The notes below the pieces were generated by a model. It did no database searches and had not been told where the DNA came from. It was given only the letters and a program-made list of their open reading frames with translations. Shown here piece by piece: positions 18,256-27,204 of a stretch of 64,000 nucleotides of DNA; positions within the stretch are counted from its first letter, which is position 1; the number at the start of each line of letters is the position of its first letter. The DNA is from Planctomycetota bacterium (GTDB lineage Bacteria; Planctomycetota; UBA1135; UBA2386). The translations under genes were made by a program, and so were the position numbers. The stretch is from positions 1,701,501 through 1,765,500 of the forward strand of contig JADJWQ010000006.1 in assembly GCA_016716265.1 (NCBI GenBank), in the 5' to 3' direction.

Positions 18256-18664
18256 TCACTCGAACGACGAGGCGCCCATCGCGGTCTGGGTGGCAACCAG
18301 AGGCTCGAGCGTCGCGGCGCCCGGCTGCATGGCTGCGCGGATCCCGGCGATCAGCCTGACGGTCACCAGGACCTCCGAGACCGTCCCTTGGAGCCGGTTC
18401 GTCGGAGCGAGAATGCCCGCGATCAGCTGAAGCGTGACGAACGACGCGAGCGATGCCCACCTCGCCTGCGGGACCGCGCGCTTCGACCACGCGAACCGGG
18501 CGAGGAACAACCCCGAGACCGATCGGCAGGGCCAAAGCGAGGTCCGCGCGTCTGTCGAGCTCGCGGCGTGCTTCGAGCACTGTCAGCGGGCGATCCTCGA
18601 TGCGCACGATCGCATCCGGCCCGCTGTAGCGGAGGTCCTTCTTCGCAGCCGTCAGGTCGGTCAT
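18256..18664 (-). pseudogene. Small membrane protein with a single-base frameshift
   Basis: From an ATG at 18664 with an AGAGG site, the frame reads MTDLTAAKKDLRYSG and IRIEDRPLTVLEARRELDRR into a hydrophobic stretch. It then becomes shadow-like. Removing one base from the run of four C at 18511-18514 (G on the coding strand) joins it to a second frame reading LFLARFAWSKRAV. That frame has two hydrophobic segments and ends TAMGASSFE at 18256. The restored protein would have about 135 residues and two or three membrane spans. It is a pseudogene or a sequencing error. Function unknown. Confidence 0.5.
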
Positions 18665-18887
18665 TGGCCTCTCCGACCCGCACCCCGGTGTCGCCCGACG
18701 CCGAATCGGGATCCGACCCGATGTTGCCGTGCGGATGGCCTCCGGGGATGCAACCGGATGCGGATCCCGGGTCGCTGCGGCGACGGATCGGCGCGACGTC
18801 GGCGCTCGACCGCCGCGTGCTGGGAGCGATGACGCCGCTGATGATGGTCGAGCCGCCCGCTTCAGGATCCGGGGCGGTCGTCATGCG

Positions 18888-19465
18888 CGAGCTGCTTGCG
18901 CGCGTCACCGTCGCGGGCGCGCTCGGGGCTCGCGAACGACATCGGCGCAGTCTCCGGTCACCGCGCCTACCATCTCAGAAGCCGAGCAGTCGCGCGAGCT
19001 GCCACAGCGCGAGTCCGAACGCGCCGGCCAGTCCGACACCGACCAGCAGCCCGGCGACACCCAGCCGCGCACCGCGCGACCGCCGCTCGGCCGCGAGTCG
19101 CTCACGGAACTCCGGCTCGTCGGGCTCGTCGAACGCGCGGTGGATCTCGTCGAGATCCGCGTCGCCCTCGGCGTCGTGGCGGAACCAGCCGAGCAGCCGG
19201 TCCGCAACGCCGGTCGCGACCGGCAGCTCGGCGGGCGGCACGGCGATGCCGAACGCACCCTCGGACACGCCGCCGGCGCCGGCGGTCAGCAATCGACACG
19301 GGACGCGCGCGTCGTGCAGCAGATCGAGCAGCTCCCGCGCGAGTCGCGCGTCGTGCAGCACGGTCAGGAGCTCCCAGTCGTCGGGCTTCTCGGCCGCACC
19401 GGGCGGCGCCGGATCGTCGTGCATGGCGGTCTTCGGGGAGCGCTGTCGATGCCGGTCAGCGGTCA
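18888..19465. repeat. Segmental duplication B, copy 1 (DUF2007-like unit)
   Basis: Similar to about 26460-27038. The coding part is nearly identical, the upstream flank to CTGCCGGTCAGCGGTCA is almost unchanged, and the other flank is more diverged. The order ATPase unit then DUF2007 unit is the same in both copies. Confidence 0.75.
18975..19424 (-). CDS. DUF2007-like protein with C-terminal membrane anchor, copy 1
   Basis: A 149-residue protein. Residues 18-75 (WELLTVLHDARLARELLDLL, VPCRLL, FGIAVPPAELPVA) resemble the small alpha/beta DUF2007 domain, a proposed signalling or protein-binding module. An acidic linker (DADLDEIHRAFDEPDEPEFR) is followed by one membrane helix at about 125-147 (GVAGLLVGVGLAGAFGLALW). 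It differs from the copy at 26548 by only a few residues, which suggests a recent duplication. The start ATG is conserved in both copies. Function unknown. Confidence 0.72.
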   Translation of the reverse strand: MHDDPAPPGAAEKPDDWELLTVLHDARLARELLDLLHDARVPCRLLTAGAGGVSEGAFGIAVPPAELPVATGVADRLLGWFRHDAEGDADLDEIHRAFDEPDEPEFRERLAAERRSRGARLGVAGLLVGVGLAGAFGLALWQLARLLGF

Positions 19466-19504
19466 GACGCTATGCAGGCCCGGCCCCCGCCATCCGTGGC
19501 AATC

Positions 19505-19755
19505 GTGGGATGCCTGGCCGAAGCCGATAGCGGCCTACGAAGGCGGCGAGGCCGAGGGCGTTCAGCCAGCGCGCGTAGTCCTGTCCCTCGTGTGGCGCGA
19601 GACCACCGTAGCCGCCGCCCGGGAACACGACGACCGCGGCGCCGATCGCGCGTTCCCCGGCCGGCAGGTACGGCGTCAGCGCCGGCGCGTCGTGCTCGCC
19701 GTCGCTCCGTGCGCCGGGTGGGCTGCCGTCCCGGAGCCGGATCTCGAGGAGCGGC
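19505..19755 (-). pseudogene. Fragment of an alpha/beta-hydrolase (BD-FAE-like esterase)
   Basis: On the minus strand a frame reads LEIRLRDGSPPG, then LTPYLPAGERAIGAAVVVF followed by PGGGYGGLAPHEGQDYARWL and AFVGRYRLRPG. This is the N-terminal core of carbohydrate-esterase-like hydrolases, with the oxyanion-hole PGGGY. The nucleophile elbow and the rest of the enzyme are absent, and no start codon is present. It is the remnant of a lost gene. Confidence 0.55.
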
Positions 19756-19978
19756 TCGGGGCGGGGAACACCTCCTCGACGAGCGCCTGCTGGGTGAGGA
19801 GGCGACAGCCGAGAAGCCGCGACATTGTCTGCGGCGCGGGGCCGCGGTGCGGCACCGGCCGGTCGGTATTCGGTTAGGGCGGTCGGAAAGAACGACGCTC
19901 GGAGTTGTTGGCGGTCAGCACCCGCGGTGGTCGGGGCAGCGGGCGGTCACAGCCCGCTGCGGTCAAGGCGGAGGGCAT

Positions 19979-22537
19979 TCAGAGCACGACGCGGACCGCC
20001 TGCGTGTTGGTCAGCGAAACCCCCTGGCTGTCGAACAGCAGGGCCTGGCCGAACAGCGACGCACCGTGGAGGCTCGGATCGGGCGGCACCGCCACGCTCA
20101 GGGAGCCGACTTCGCTGCCGGCCGGCAGCGGGAGCAGTGGGCCCACGATCGTCGTCGCCGGATCGAGGCCGAAGACGCCGAGGCCGGCGATCGGGATCCG
20201 GGAGGGCAGCGGGGCGAGCGCGGGCACCGCGAAGCCGACCGTGTTCGGCCGGCCGACCGCGTAGACGTCGATCCGCGTCCGCCGGCCCGGTCGGACCAGG
20301 CGGGCGAAGTGCATCTGGCGGCGCAGGTTGGTGACGACCCCGCTCGGACCGTCCTCGGTCGCGACGAACAGGTCGACGTCGCCGTCGGAATCCACATCGC
20401 CCACGGTGACGAGATGACCGACGCGACCCAGATCCTGGCGAAGCGTGAATCGGGCCCGGCCGTCGTTCTCCAACAGATGGACGACATCGCGGTCCCCCGC
20501 GACGAGGTCGAAGTCGCCGTCCTGGTCGTGGTCGATGCAGTGGACCCAGAGCCCGGGCACGGACGCGGGGAGATTGCCGCCGGTCGCATCTACGAACACG
20601 CCGCCGCGGTTGAGCATCAGGCTCGGGCAGTTGCCACGGGCATCGCCGACGAAGACGAGGTCCGGGGCACCATCGCCGTCGAAGTCGGCGCTGCCGACAT
20701 CGAAGGCGCCGAGCGCCGTCGACGGCAGGTGTGTGGCGGAGACATCCTGGAAGCGACCGGTGCCGTCGTTCAGGTACAGGGACGCCGGTTCGAAGTAGTT
20801 CGCGAACACCAGGTCGCCGTCACCGTCGAGATCGACGTCGACCACGAGGACGCCGCGGCTCCGGCTCTGGTCGATCGGGAACGCACCGGCCGAAGCGCGG
20901 CTGAAGGTCCCGCTCCCGTCGTTCAGCAGCAGCGCGCTGGATTGGTAGAAGTTCCCCTCGACGAGGTCGAGGTCGCCATCAGCGTCGGCGTCGAACAGCG
21001 CCAAGGCCAGGGTCTGCGCCGAGGATTGCGGCAGGCGGCCGGTGGTGGCATCGACGAAGCCCCCGCGGCCGTCGCCGAGTAGCAGCCTGCTGCGATCCGC
21101 CGGCATCGACGAGCCGACGATCACGTCCTGGTCGCCATCCCCGTCGACGTCGCCGAAGGCCACCGCACTACTGAGCTCGCCGGCCAGGGGCAGCGGAGTC
21201 GGCGAGTCGGTGAACACGCCGCGACCGTCGTTCAGCAGCATCCGGTCGGCGTCGACCGCGAAACTGGTCAGCCACGCGTCCAGGTCGCCGTCCCCGTCGA
21301 CGTCGGCAAGCGCGGCGCGACCCGGGCTGCCCGAGATGTCGGGACCGCGCCGCTCGGCCGCGGCGCGGTCGAAGAACACCGCGTTGCCATCGTTCAACAG
21401 CACATCCGCGATTTGCGGCACGACCAGATCGAGGTCGCCGTCGCCGTCCACGTCGCTCGCCACTTCGCTCAGGCTGCTGATCGCGACCGGCAATCCGAAC
21501 ACACCCGTGCCATCGTTGCGCATCAGCGCGCCGCCCGACAGCGTCGAAACGACGAAGTCGACGTCACCGTCGCCGTCGAAATCGCGGCCGAGCACCGGGA
21601 ACGCGAAACCGCGTGGCAGACGCTGTCCGGACTGGTCGGCGAAGTTGCCGCTGCCGTCGTTCACCAGGACGACCATCGACTGGTTCACGAATCCGACCAT
21701 GTCGAGGTCGCCGTCGCCCTCGACGTCCACCAGGTGCGCATTGTTGGCGTTGCGTATCCCCGCCGGAAGCTGGCCGTTGCGCGTCGGCGAGAAGCGCCCA
21801 GTGCCGTCGTTGTTGTGTATGCGGAGCGGCGGTGTGTCGAACAACACCGCCGTCACGAAGTCGAGATCGCCGTCGCCGTCCAGATCGCCGACGCTCAGGT
21901 GGTAGCCGCTGCCGGGCTGCGCGGGGAGGTGGGTGGCGGTGACGTCGGTGAAATGGCCGGTGCCGTCGTTCAGGTAGAGACGATTCTGCGGGTTTCCACC
22001 GAAGCTGCTCCCGTTGTTCAGCACCAGCAGATCGGGATCGCCGTCACCGTCGACGTCGGCAGCGGTGATCGCCATCGTCTTGTCCTGGTCGACCGGCAGC
22101 TGCGTCGGGGTGACGTCGGTGAACGAGCCGCTGCCGTCGTTCAGCAACAGGCGGTTCTGCTCACCCCGGTTCGTGTAGCCGCTATTGCCGGCGATCAGCA
22201 GGTCCTGGTCGCCGTCGCCGTCGACGTCGACGAAGGTGGCGGAGTGGCTCCAGCCGCCGAACGGCGGCAGCCGGGAGCCCGTCACGTCGCGGAACACGCC
22301 GTCGCCGTCATTGACGAACAGGTGGTCCTGGCCGATGACCGAGGGGATCAGAAGGTCCTGGTCGCCATCGCCGTCGATGTCGCCGCAGGCCGGCTTCCCG
22401 CTGGACGGCACGTAGGTCTCGACCGCACGCGTCGTCAGGAGGCCGAAGGGGTCCTGTGCGGCGAGGCCGGTGCTCAGGGCGAAGATCGCGAGGCCGGCGG
22501 CGAGCATCGGGCCGCGGTGAGAGAGCAGGGCTTCCAT
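19979..22537 (-). CDS. Secreted FG-GAP/VCBS repeat protein
   Basis: An 852-residue exported protein with a signal peptide (MEALLSHRGPMLAAGLAIF, cleavage near LAAQ). It carries about fifteen repeats with the calcium-binding core D.DGDGD.DL or its variants, interleaved with LLLNDGSG.F.D. This FG-GAP/VCBS pattern builds an integrin-like beta-propeller that binds calcium outside the cell. The last 105 residues form a separate beta domain (RTRIDVYAVGRPNTVGFAVP to NTQAVRVVL) similar to the ends of other secreted proteins here. The ATG has GGAG 5 bases upstream; the longer frame to 22591 lacks this. Likely role: cell-surface binding. Ligand unknown. Confidence 0.85.
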   Translation of the reverse strand: MEALLSHRGPMLAAGLAIFALSTGLAAQDPFGLLTTRAVETYVPSSGKPACGDIDGDGDQDLLIPSVIGQDHLFVNDGDGVFRDVTGSRLPPFGGWSHSATFVDVDGDGDQDLLIAGNSGYTNRGEQNRLLLNDGSGSFTDVTPTQLPVDQDKTMAITAADVDGDGDPDLLVLNNGSSFGGNPQNRLYLNDGTGHFTDVTATHLPAQPGSGYHLSVGDLDGDGDLDFVTAVLFDTPPLRIHNNDGTGRFSPTRNGQLPAGIRNANNAHLVDVEGDGDLDMVGFVNQSMVVLVNDGSGNFADQSGQRLPRGFAFPVLGRDFDGDGDVDFVVSTLSGGALMRNDGTGVFGLPVAISSLSEVASDVDGDGDLDLVVPQIADVLLNDGNAVFFDRAAAERRGPDISGSPGRAALADVDGDGDLDAWLTSFAVDADRMLLNDGRGVFTDSPTPLPLAGELSSAVAFGDVDGDGDQDVIVGSSMPADRSRLLLGDGRGGFVDATTGRLPQSSAQTLALALFDADADGDLDLVEGNFYQSSALLLNDGSGTFSRASAGAFPIDQSRSRGVLVVDVDLDGDGDLVFANYFEPASLYLNDGTGRFQDVSATHLPSTALGAFDVGSADFDGDGAPDLVFVGDARGNCPSLMLNRGGVFVDATGGNLPASVPGLWVHCIDHDQDGDFDLVAGDRDVVHLLENDGRARFTLRQDLGRVGHLVTVGDVDSDGDVDLFVATEDGPSGVVTNLRRQMHFARLVRPGRRTRIDVYAVGRPNTVGFAVPALAPLPSRIPIAGLGVFGLDPATTIVGPLLPLPAGSEVGSLSVAVPPDPSLHGASLFGQALLFDSQGVSLTNTQAVRVVL

Positions 22538-22831
22538 GGCATCTCCGGCGCCATCGAGACGCGGTCGGGAGTCGATGGGCGGGCGGGCCATCGACTCATC
22601 GCTCGGATTGTAGGCCGCCGACCGGAGTGAGGTGACTGACCCGTTGAACCCATCCGCGACCGCGGCGGCCGGGGCGCCAACACGACCAGGCCACCGACCC
22701 GCTCGAGAGTCGTCGTGCGGACGCCAGGCCGACGTGTCGCGGTGACGCTGGGGGTCCTCCCCAGTGCCCGGCTGGGGTCTCAGCCGGCTCTGGGAGGGGG
22801 TTGTCCGCCGCCGGCGAACTGCTCGCGCAGC
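22538..22831. other. Gap between the FG-GAP gene and the transposase remnants
   Basis: About 290 bp upstream of the FG-GAP gene. It must contain that gene's promoter and the border of the IS66 fragment. No terminal inverted repeat was identified. Confidence 0.35.
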
Positions 22832-23509
22832 TCAGCTCGCGTAGACCAGCGACTGGACGACGCGGGTCATCGCAGCGCGGTCGTCCACCACGCGCTGCTC
22901 GGCGTCACGACTGCGCTTCCAGCCAACTGGGTTGAACGCGGCGAGGTCGTTCGGGGAGCCCGGCCTGGCCACTCGCACCAACACGTCGCGCAGGTAGTCG
23001 AGTGCGTTGACACCCTGCTCGGCGCAGGACTGCAGGATCGACATCAGGACGACGACCGGCTGGCCTACGTCTTCGATGCCGATGTGCATCCGGTTGTCGC
23101 GGCCCAGGGCCACGCGCCGCAGCGCGCGCTCGGCACCGTTGTTGGTGATGTCGACGATGCGGCCGTCGAGCAGGTAGTTGGTCAGTGCCTGCCAATGGTT
23201 GCGGGCGTACGCGATTGCTCGGCCCATCGGGCTCTTCGGGAGGACGACCGTCTGTCGGGCGCCGAGCCGGTCCTTGATCTCGTCGAGCGCCGGCCGCGCG
23301 TGGCGGACGCGATGCATGAAGCGTTGGGGTGGCGGCATCGCCTTGCACTCGTGCTCGATCCGAGTGAAGACCGCGTAGAGCAGGTCGAACTCAGCAGCAA
23401 GTCTCTCGTCGATATCACGAGCATCACGGAACTTCCGCATCACGTGCGCCCAGCAACCCAGTTCGATCCGGTCGTCGTTGTCGACGAACAGGAGGTCGTG
23501 CCCGGATCA
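22832..23509 (-). mobile_element. IS66-family transposase fragment (C-terminal part)
   Basis: The translated frame runs from GHDLLFVDNDDRIELGCWAH (just after a stop) to the natural end. It carries the IS66 TnpC signature CWAH..RKF, then LPKSPMGRAIAYARNHW, LDGRIVDITNNGAERALR and GRDNRMHIG, including the glutamate of the DDE triad in the NNGAE segment. The N-terminal half with the first catalytic residues is missing, as are the IS66 partner genes tnpA/tnpB. The fragment cannot transpose. Its 5' break lies 70 bp from an ISL3 fragment. Confidence 0.8.
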
Positions 23510-23577
23510 GGCTGAACTTCGGGGCGGCGGCGGCAAGGCCGCAGGTCTGAGTGGGTTGGTCGGCAGCGATTGGCGCT

Positions 23578-24030
23578 TCAGGAATCCGTGTGGGTAGATG
23601 ACACGGCCGCGAGATTGAGGTCGAGGCCACCGAGGTGAAAGAGGATGGCGTTGCGGAAGCGCTGCTTGTTGCGGAAGCCGCAGGCCATCCGCTTCACGCG
23701 CTGGATGCGCGCGTTGACCGACTCGCTGCCGGCGATGGTGACGCCGCGGACGATCGCGTTGACGATGCCCCAGAGATGCGCGCGGATCGTGAGCGCGACC
23801 CGCTTCATCGGCTCGAGCCGGCTACGGCGCATCCACGAGATGAGGCGGGTCCGCGCCTTCTCGACCCAGGCGGTCCGGACGTAGCTCCAAAGAGTCGTGG
23901 CGTACTCCTTCATCGCCTGGGCCCGGGCGGTTTGCAGGCTGGAGTTCTTGAGGACGTCGAGCACGCCCCGCCTCCAGTTCACGCTCAACGTGCGCGGGAC
24001 GAAGGGCATGAAGTCCACGTGAGCGGGGTC
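23578..24030 (-). mobile_element. ISL3-family transposase fragment (C-terminal part)
   Basis: The C-terminal 150 residues of an ISL3 transposase are preserved. LKNSSLQTARAQAMKEY, RLEPMKRVALTIRAHLWGIVNA, ESVNARIQRVKRMACGFRNK and RNAILFHLGGLDL match the end of that family. The N-terminal zinc-finger/HTH and most of the catalytic domain are absent. Upstream the frame continues into unrelated arginine-rich sequence. This is an IS remnant next to the IS66 fragment and directly before the second ATPase unit. Confidence 0.78.
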
Positions 24031-24226
24031 TCCGACGTCTTGCTTCGTCGCGAGGCCCGCCGAGGGACCGGCGGACGTTCGGTGACCGACCGAACTCGAC
24101 CCTGACCTCCCCGCCGGACTGGCGACCTCCGAGTTCCCACGACGTCTCCCACGCGACGGCTTGCTGGCCTGCCCGGGAGGGTCTCTCGACCGCTCGGGCC
24201 AGTCGCTTGCCGAGCGCGACAGGCGC

Positions 24227-24350
24227 TCACCGGCGGGCGTCTGGGTTCGGATGGGCTCTACCGGACGCCTGCGCGGGGCGCGCCGCGTAGTCGGGCCGCG
24301 TGGTGACGCCGTCACCGTCGCGGTCGAGGCTCGCGAACCGGCGGTCGCCA
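24227..24350 (-). pseudogene. EF-hand-like coding relic, copy 2
   Basis: A minus-strand frame reads GRGDRRFASLDRDGDGVTTR, then PDYAARPAQ, and stops at 24227. DRDGDGVTTRPD has all the ligand positions of an EF-hand calcium loop. The upstream frame is low in protein character and has no convincing start. With copy 1 at 13103 it suggests the 3' end of a former calcium-binding protein gene. Confidence 0.35.
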
Positions 24351-24484
24351 CGCCCGTACTGTTCACTCGGATGGCTGCGCACGAGGTCGTGACGGTCGGA
24401 GCTCGTTGCCGACGTGCGACGCGGCGTCGGGGACCCCGTCCGGCGAGGGGTCCGGCCCCCGGCTGAGGCTTGCTGCACCAACGC

Positions 24485-24515
24485 GGCCAATTTAAAGTGT
24501 TACTTCAAAATGGCC
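24485..24515. promoter_or_regulatory. Palindrome covering the ATPase start codon, copy 2
   Basis: Same position and size as 13319-13349: arms GGCCAATTTAAAGTG and TACTTCAAAATGGCC with three mismatches, one of them compatible with a G-U pair in RNA. The ATG at 24510 is inside the right arm. Confidence 0.55.
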
Positions 24516-25745
24516 GCCGACCCCTACAAGCACCGTTCGATCGAGCCCGGCGTCGAACGGGCGTCGGCGCAGTTCCCGGTGCTGTGGATCACGGGCGCGC
24601 GCCAGACCGGCAAGACGACGCTGCTCCGACACCTCGGCGGCGCGCGGCGGACCTACGTGTCGCTGGACGATCCGGCGTTGCGCGATCTCGCGCGATCCGA
24701 TCCACGGCTGTTCCTGCAGCGTCATCCGGCTCCGGTGCTGATCGACGAGATCCAGTACGCGCCGGAGCTCCTGCCCTTCGTGAAGATGGCGGTCGACGCG
24801 GGAGCTGCACGCGGCGCCTTCTGGCTCACCGGCTCGCAACAGTTCCACGCCATGCAGGGCATCACCGAGACGCTCGCGGGCCGCGTTGCCGTACTGCAGC
24901 TCCCGGGCTTCAGCTGGCGGGAGTCGTGGAGTGCCGGAGTCTTCGTGCCGCCGTTCCTGCCGACCGCCGCGCGCGTCGCCGAGCGCGGCGTGGCGGATCC
25001 GGCCTTCGACCTCACGTCACTGGGAGCGGCGGTCTGGAACGGCGGCTACCCGCGGATGTGCGTCGAGCCGGTCGCCGACGCCGCGCTGTTCTTCGCGTCC
25101 TACCTGCAGACCTACCTGCATCGGGACGTCCGCGACCTGCTGCGCGTCGGCGACCTGTCGAGCTTCGACCGCTTCCTCCGCGCGTGCGCGGCGCGGACGG
25201 GGCAGCTCCTCAACCTGTCCGCTCTCGCGCGCGACGTCGACGTCAGCGTGCCGACCGCGAAGAGCTGGCTGTCCGTGCTCGAGGCGAGCGGCATCGTCCA
25301 CCTGCTCCGGCCGTACCACACGAACCGCACGAGCCGACTGGTCAAGGCGCCGAAGCTGTACCTGCTCGACACCGGGCTCGCCTGCCATCTGACCGGCTGG
25401 ACCTCGCCCACGACGGCGATGGCCGGGGCGGCCGCGGGCGCCCTCGTCGAGACCTGGGCCGTCGGTGAGATCCTCAAGAGCTGGTGGGCCACCGGCGCGG
25501 AGGCTCCGTTGCACCACTTCCGCTCGAAGGACGGGGTCGAGATCGACCTGCTGATCGAGGTCGACGGTCGCATCCACCCGGTCGAGATCAAACGCTCGGC
25601 CACGGTACGGCGCGAGTGGGCGGAGCCGTTCGCGACACTCGACCGCCTGGGCCTGCCGCGCGGCGAGGGGGCCGTCCTGTGCCTCGCGCCGGACGAGGTG
25701 CCCATCGACGAACGGACGACTGCGCTGCCGTTCGGGGCGCTGTGA
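24510..25745 (+). CDS. AAA-family ATPase with DUF4143-type C-terminal domain
   Basis: A 411-residue protein of the widespread AAA_14/DUF4143 group. Walker A is GARQTGKTTLLRHL (about residues 28-41) and Walker B is VLIDEIQYAPELLP (about 76-89). LTGSQQFHAM and ETLAGRVAVLQLPGFSW complete the ATPase part. A winged-helix-like stretch lies in the middle (SALARDVDVSVPTAKSWLSV). The C-terminal part has a PD-(D/E)xK-like pattern (GVEIDLLIE then HPVEIKRSA). The family is common in mobile and accessory regions, but its cellular role is not established. The start ATG lies within a palindrome that may control its own expression. A broken copy is at 13344. Confidence 0.88.
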   Translation: MAADPYKHRSIEPGVERASAQFPVLWITGARQTGKTTLLRHLGGARRTYVSLDDPALRDLARSDPRLFLQRHPAPVLIDEIQYAPELLPFVKMAVDAGAARGAFWLTGSQQFHAMQGITETLAGRVAVLQLPGFSWRESWSAGVFVPPFLPTAARVAERGVADPAFDLTSLGAAVWNGGYPRMCVEPVADAALFFASYLQTYLHRDVRDLLRVGDLSSFDRFLRACAARTGQLLNLSALARDVDVSVPTAKSWLSVLEASGIVHLLRPYHTNRTSRLVKAPKLYLLDTGLACHLTGWTSPTTAMAGAAAGALVETWAVGEILKSWWATGAEAPLHHFRSKDGVEIDLLIEVDGRIHPVEIKRSATVRREWAEPFATLDRLGLPRGEGAVLCLAPDEVPIDERTTALPFGAL

Positions 25746-25935
25746 CCGGTTGCGCCGCACCGGGTCGCGCGGAACGGCAGCTCGACGGCGTCAGATCCGA
25801 GAAGCGAACGGCACTGCCACGCTGGGAATCGAGGGCTCACGGCACCGCGTCTTGCGGGCCGCAATGGTGACCACGAGACTCCCGCCGGAGAATCCGCCGC
25901 CGTGGCGGAATCGCGATCTGAGGGCTCGCATGGCG

Positions 25936-26547
25936 ACCCGCAGGCGGTCCCTCACCGCGCCAGCACATCGTCGAAGCCCTCCGTTCCACAACGCGATCCG
26001 GTTTGCGGAGACCACGCGCTCAGCCGGTCGCGGAGCCCGATCTCTGCGTAGCGTGGGAGCAGCCGGGGTCGATCGCATGACCATTCGCGCCGTGAATGAT
26101 GTTCATTCTTGCCGTACCGGGCCAGCGATCCCCGGGCCCGACCATGCTGTCCGGGAATCCGAACGCGCAGCGAGTCCCTGACTCGCGGACTCTCGCTCCG
26201 CCGACACGATCCTGCGCTCGCGCCTGTGTTTCTGCTCCTCCGCCTGCTTCCGACGGCCATCGCCGGCCGATTCCACCGCGAGCAGATTCGTACGATCGCC
26301 CGCCCGGTCGACGAGAACCCGGTCCCGTTCGACACTCGCCAACGTCAGCGAGCCGCTCGCGAATTCCCGCCCACGACCACTTCGACCACCGGCACCACGG
26401 CATCGGCAACGAGCTCATCGCTGGACAACCCGTCCAGGATCCGGGGGTGGCGTTGCGCGCGAACTGCATGCGCGCGCCGCGGTCGCGGGCGTGCTCGGGG
26501 CACCCGAACGACGTCGGCACAGCTTCCGGCCGCGGCTCCCACCGCAC
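25936..26547. other. Gap with no recognised gene
   Basis: About 600 bp between the ATPase unit and the second DUF2007-like gene. The last 90 bp belong to segmental duplication B. No protein-like frame, RNA or terminator was recognised. Confidence 0.45.
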
Positions 26548-27038
26548 TCAGAAGCCGAGCAGTCGCGCGAGCTGCCACAGCGCGAATCCGAACGCGCCGG
26601 CCAGTCCGACACCGACCAGCAGCCCGGCGACGCTCAGCCGCGCACCGCGCGACCGCCGCTCGGCCGCGAGTCGCTCGCGGAACTCCGGCTCGTCGGGCTC
26701 GTCGAACGCGCGGTGGATCTCGTCGAGATCCGCGTCGCCCTCGGCGTCGTGGCGGAACCAGCCGAGCAGCCGGTCCGCAACGCCGGTCGCGACCGGCAGC
26801 TCGGCGGGCGGCACGGCGATGCCGAACGCACCCTCGGGCACGCCGCCGGCGCCGGCGGTCAGCAATCGACACGGAACGCGCGCGTCGTGCAGCAGATCGA
26901 GCAGCTCCCGCGCGAGTCGCGCGTCGTGCAGCACGGTCAGGAGCTCCCAGTCGTCGGGCTCCGCGGCCGCGCCGGGCGGCGTCGGATCGTCGTGCATGGC
27001 GGTCTTCGGGGAGCGCTGTCGCTGCCGGTCAGCGGTCA
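26460..27038. repeat. Segmental duplication B, copy 2 (DUF2007-like unit)
   Basis: The counterpart of 18888-19465. Similarity ends at AGCGGTCA (27031-27038), whose final TCA is the complement of the stop codon of the small membrane protein at 27036-27164. Confidence 0.75.
26548..26997 (-). CDS. DUF2007-like protein with C-terminal membrane anchor, copy 2
   Basis: A 149-residue protein nearly identical to 18975-19424: a DUF2007-like domain (LLTVLHDARLARELLDLLHD), an acidic linker, and a C-terminal helix VAGLLVGVGLAGAFGFALW. It lies 38 bp downstream of the small membrane protein that ends the cbb3 oxidase cluster and on the same strand, so it could be read from that transcript. Because the same gene also occurs far from the oxidase genes, a specific role in respiration is unlikely. 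Confidence 0.72.
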   Translation of the reverse strand: MHDDPTPPGAAAEPDDWELLTVLHDARLARELLDLLHDARVPCRLLTAGAGGVPEGAFGIAVPPAELPVATGVADRLLGWFRHDAEGDADLDEIHRAFDEPDEPEFRERLAAERRSRGARLSVAGLLVGVGLAGAFGFALWQLARLLGF

Positions 27039-27164
27039 ACGGATCAGCTGCGGCGGGTGGGTGAGCGCGATCACCAGGAACACCAGGGACAAGCCCACCA
27101 GCGCGGCGAGGCCGACGACGACGAACAGCCAGGGGTGATCGTGGAAGGTCTTGCGCACACCCAT
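27036..27164 (-). CDS. 42-residue single-span membrane protein beside the cbb3 cluster
   Basis: An ATG at 27164 opens a short frame that reads MGVRKTFHDHPWLFVVVG, continues hydrophobic, and ends THPPQLIR. The profile is typical of a real small membrane protein: a short basic/aromatic head, one span of about 22 residues and a polar tail. It lies 41 bp after ccoG on the same strand. Small one-span subunits are known from cbb3 oxidases (CcoQ, CcoM-like), and CcoH is missing here, so an accessory role is possible but unproven. No strong ribosome site is visible, and the stop coincides with the border of a duplicated segment. Confidence 0.55.
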   Translation of the reverse strand: MGVRKTFHDHPWLFVVVGLAALVGLSLVFLVIALTHPPQLIR

Positions 27165-27204
27165 CGGACCCGAAGTGTAGCCGCGCAGCTCGGCCGGTCG
27201 ACGG

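Larger units (their letters stand above)
24200..25935. repeat. Segmental duplication A, copy 2 (intact ATPase unit)
   Basis: The counterpart of 13020-14600. It contains an EF-hand-like relic, the start-codon palindrome, the intact ATPase gene and about 190 bp of shared downstream DNA. The size difference is mainly the 174 bases missing inside the copy 1 gene. Confidence 0.7.

Noticed and set aside
19979..22537. Dense GTCGCCGTC-type repeats
   Set aside because: They are the codons of the D.DGDGD calcium-binding motifs of the FG-GAP protein, not an independent DNA repeat.
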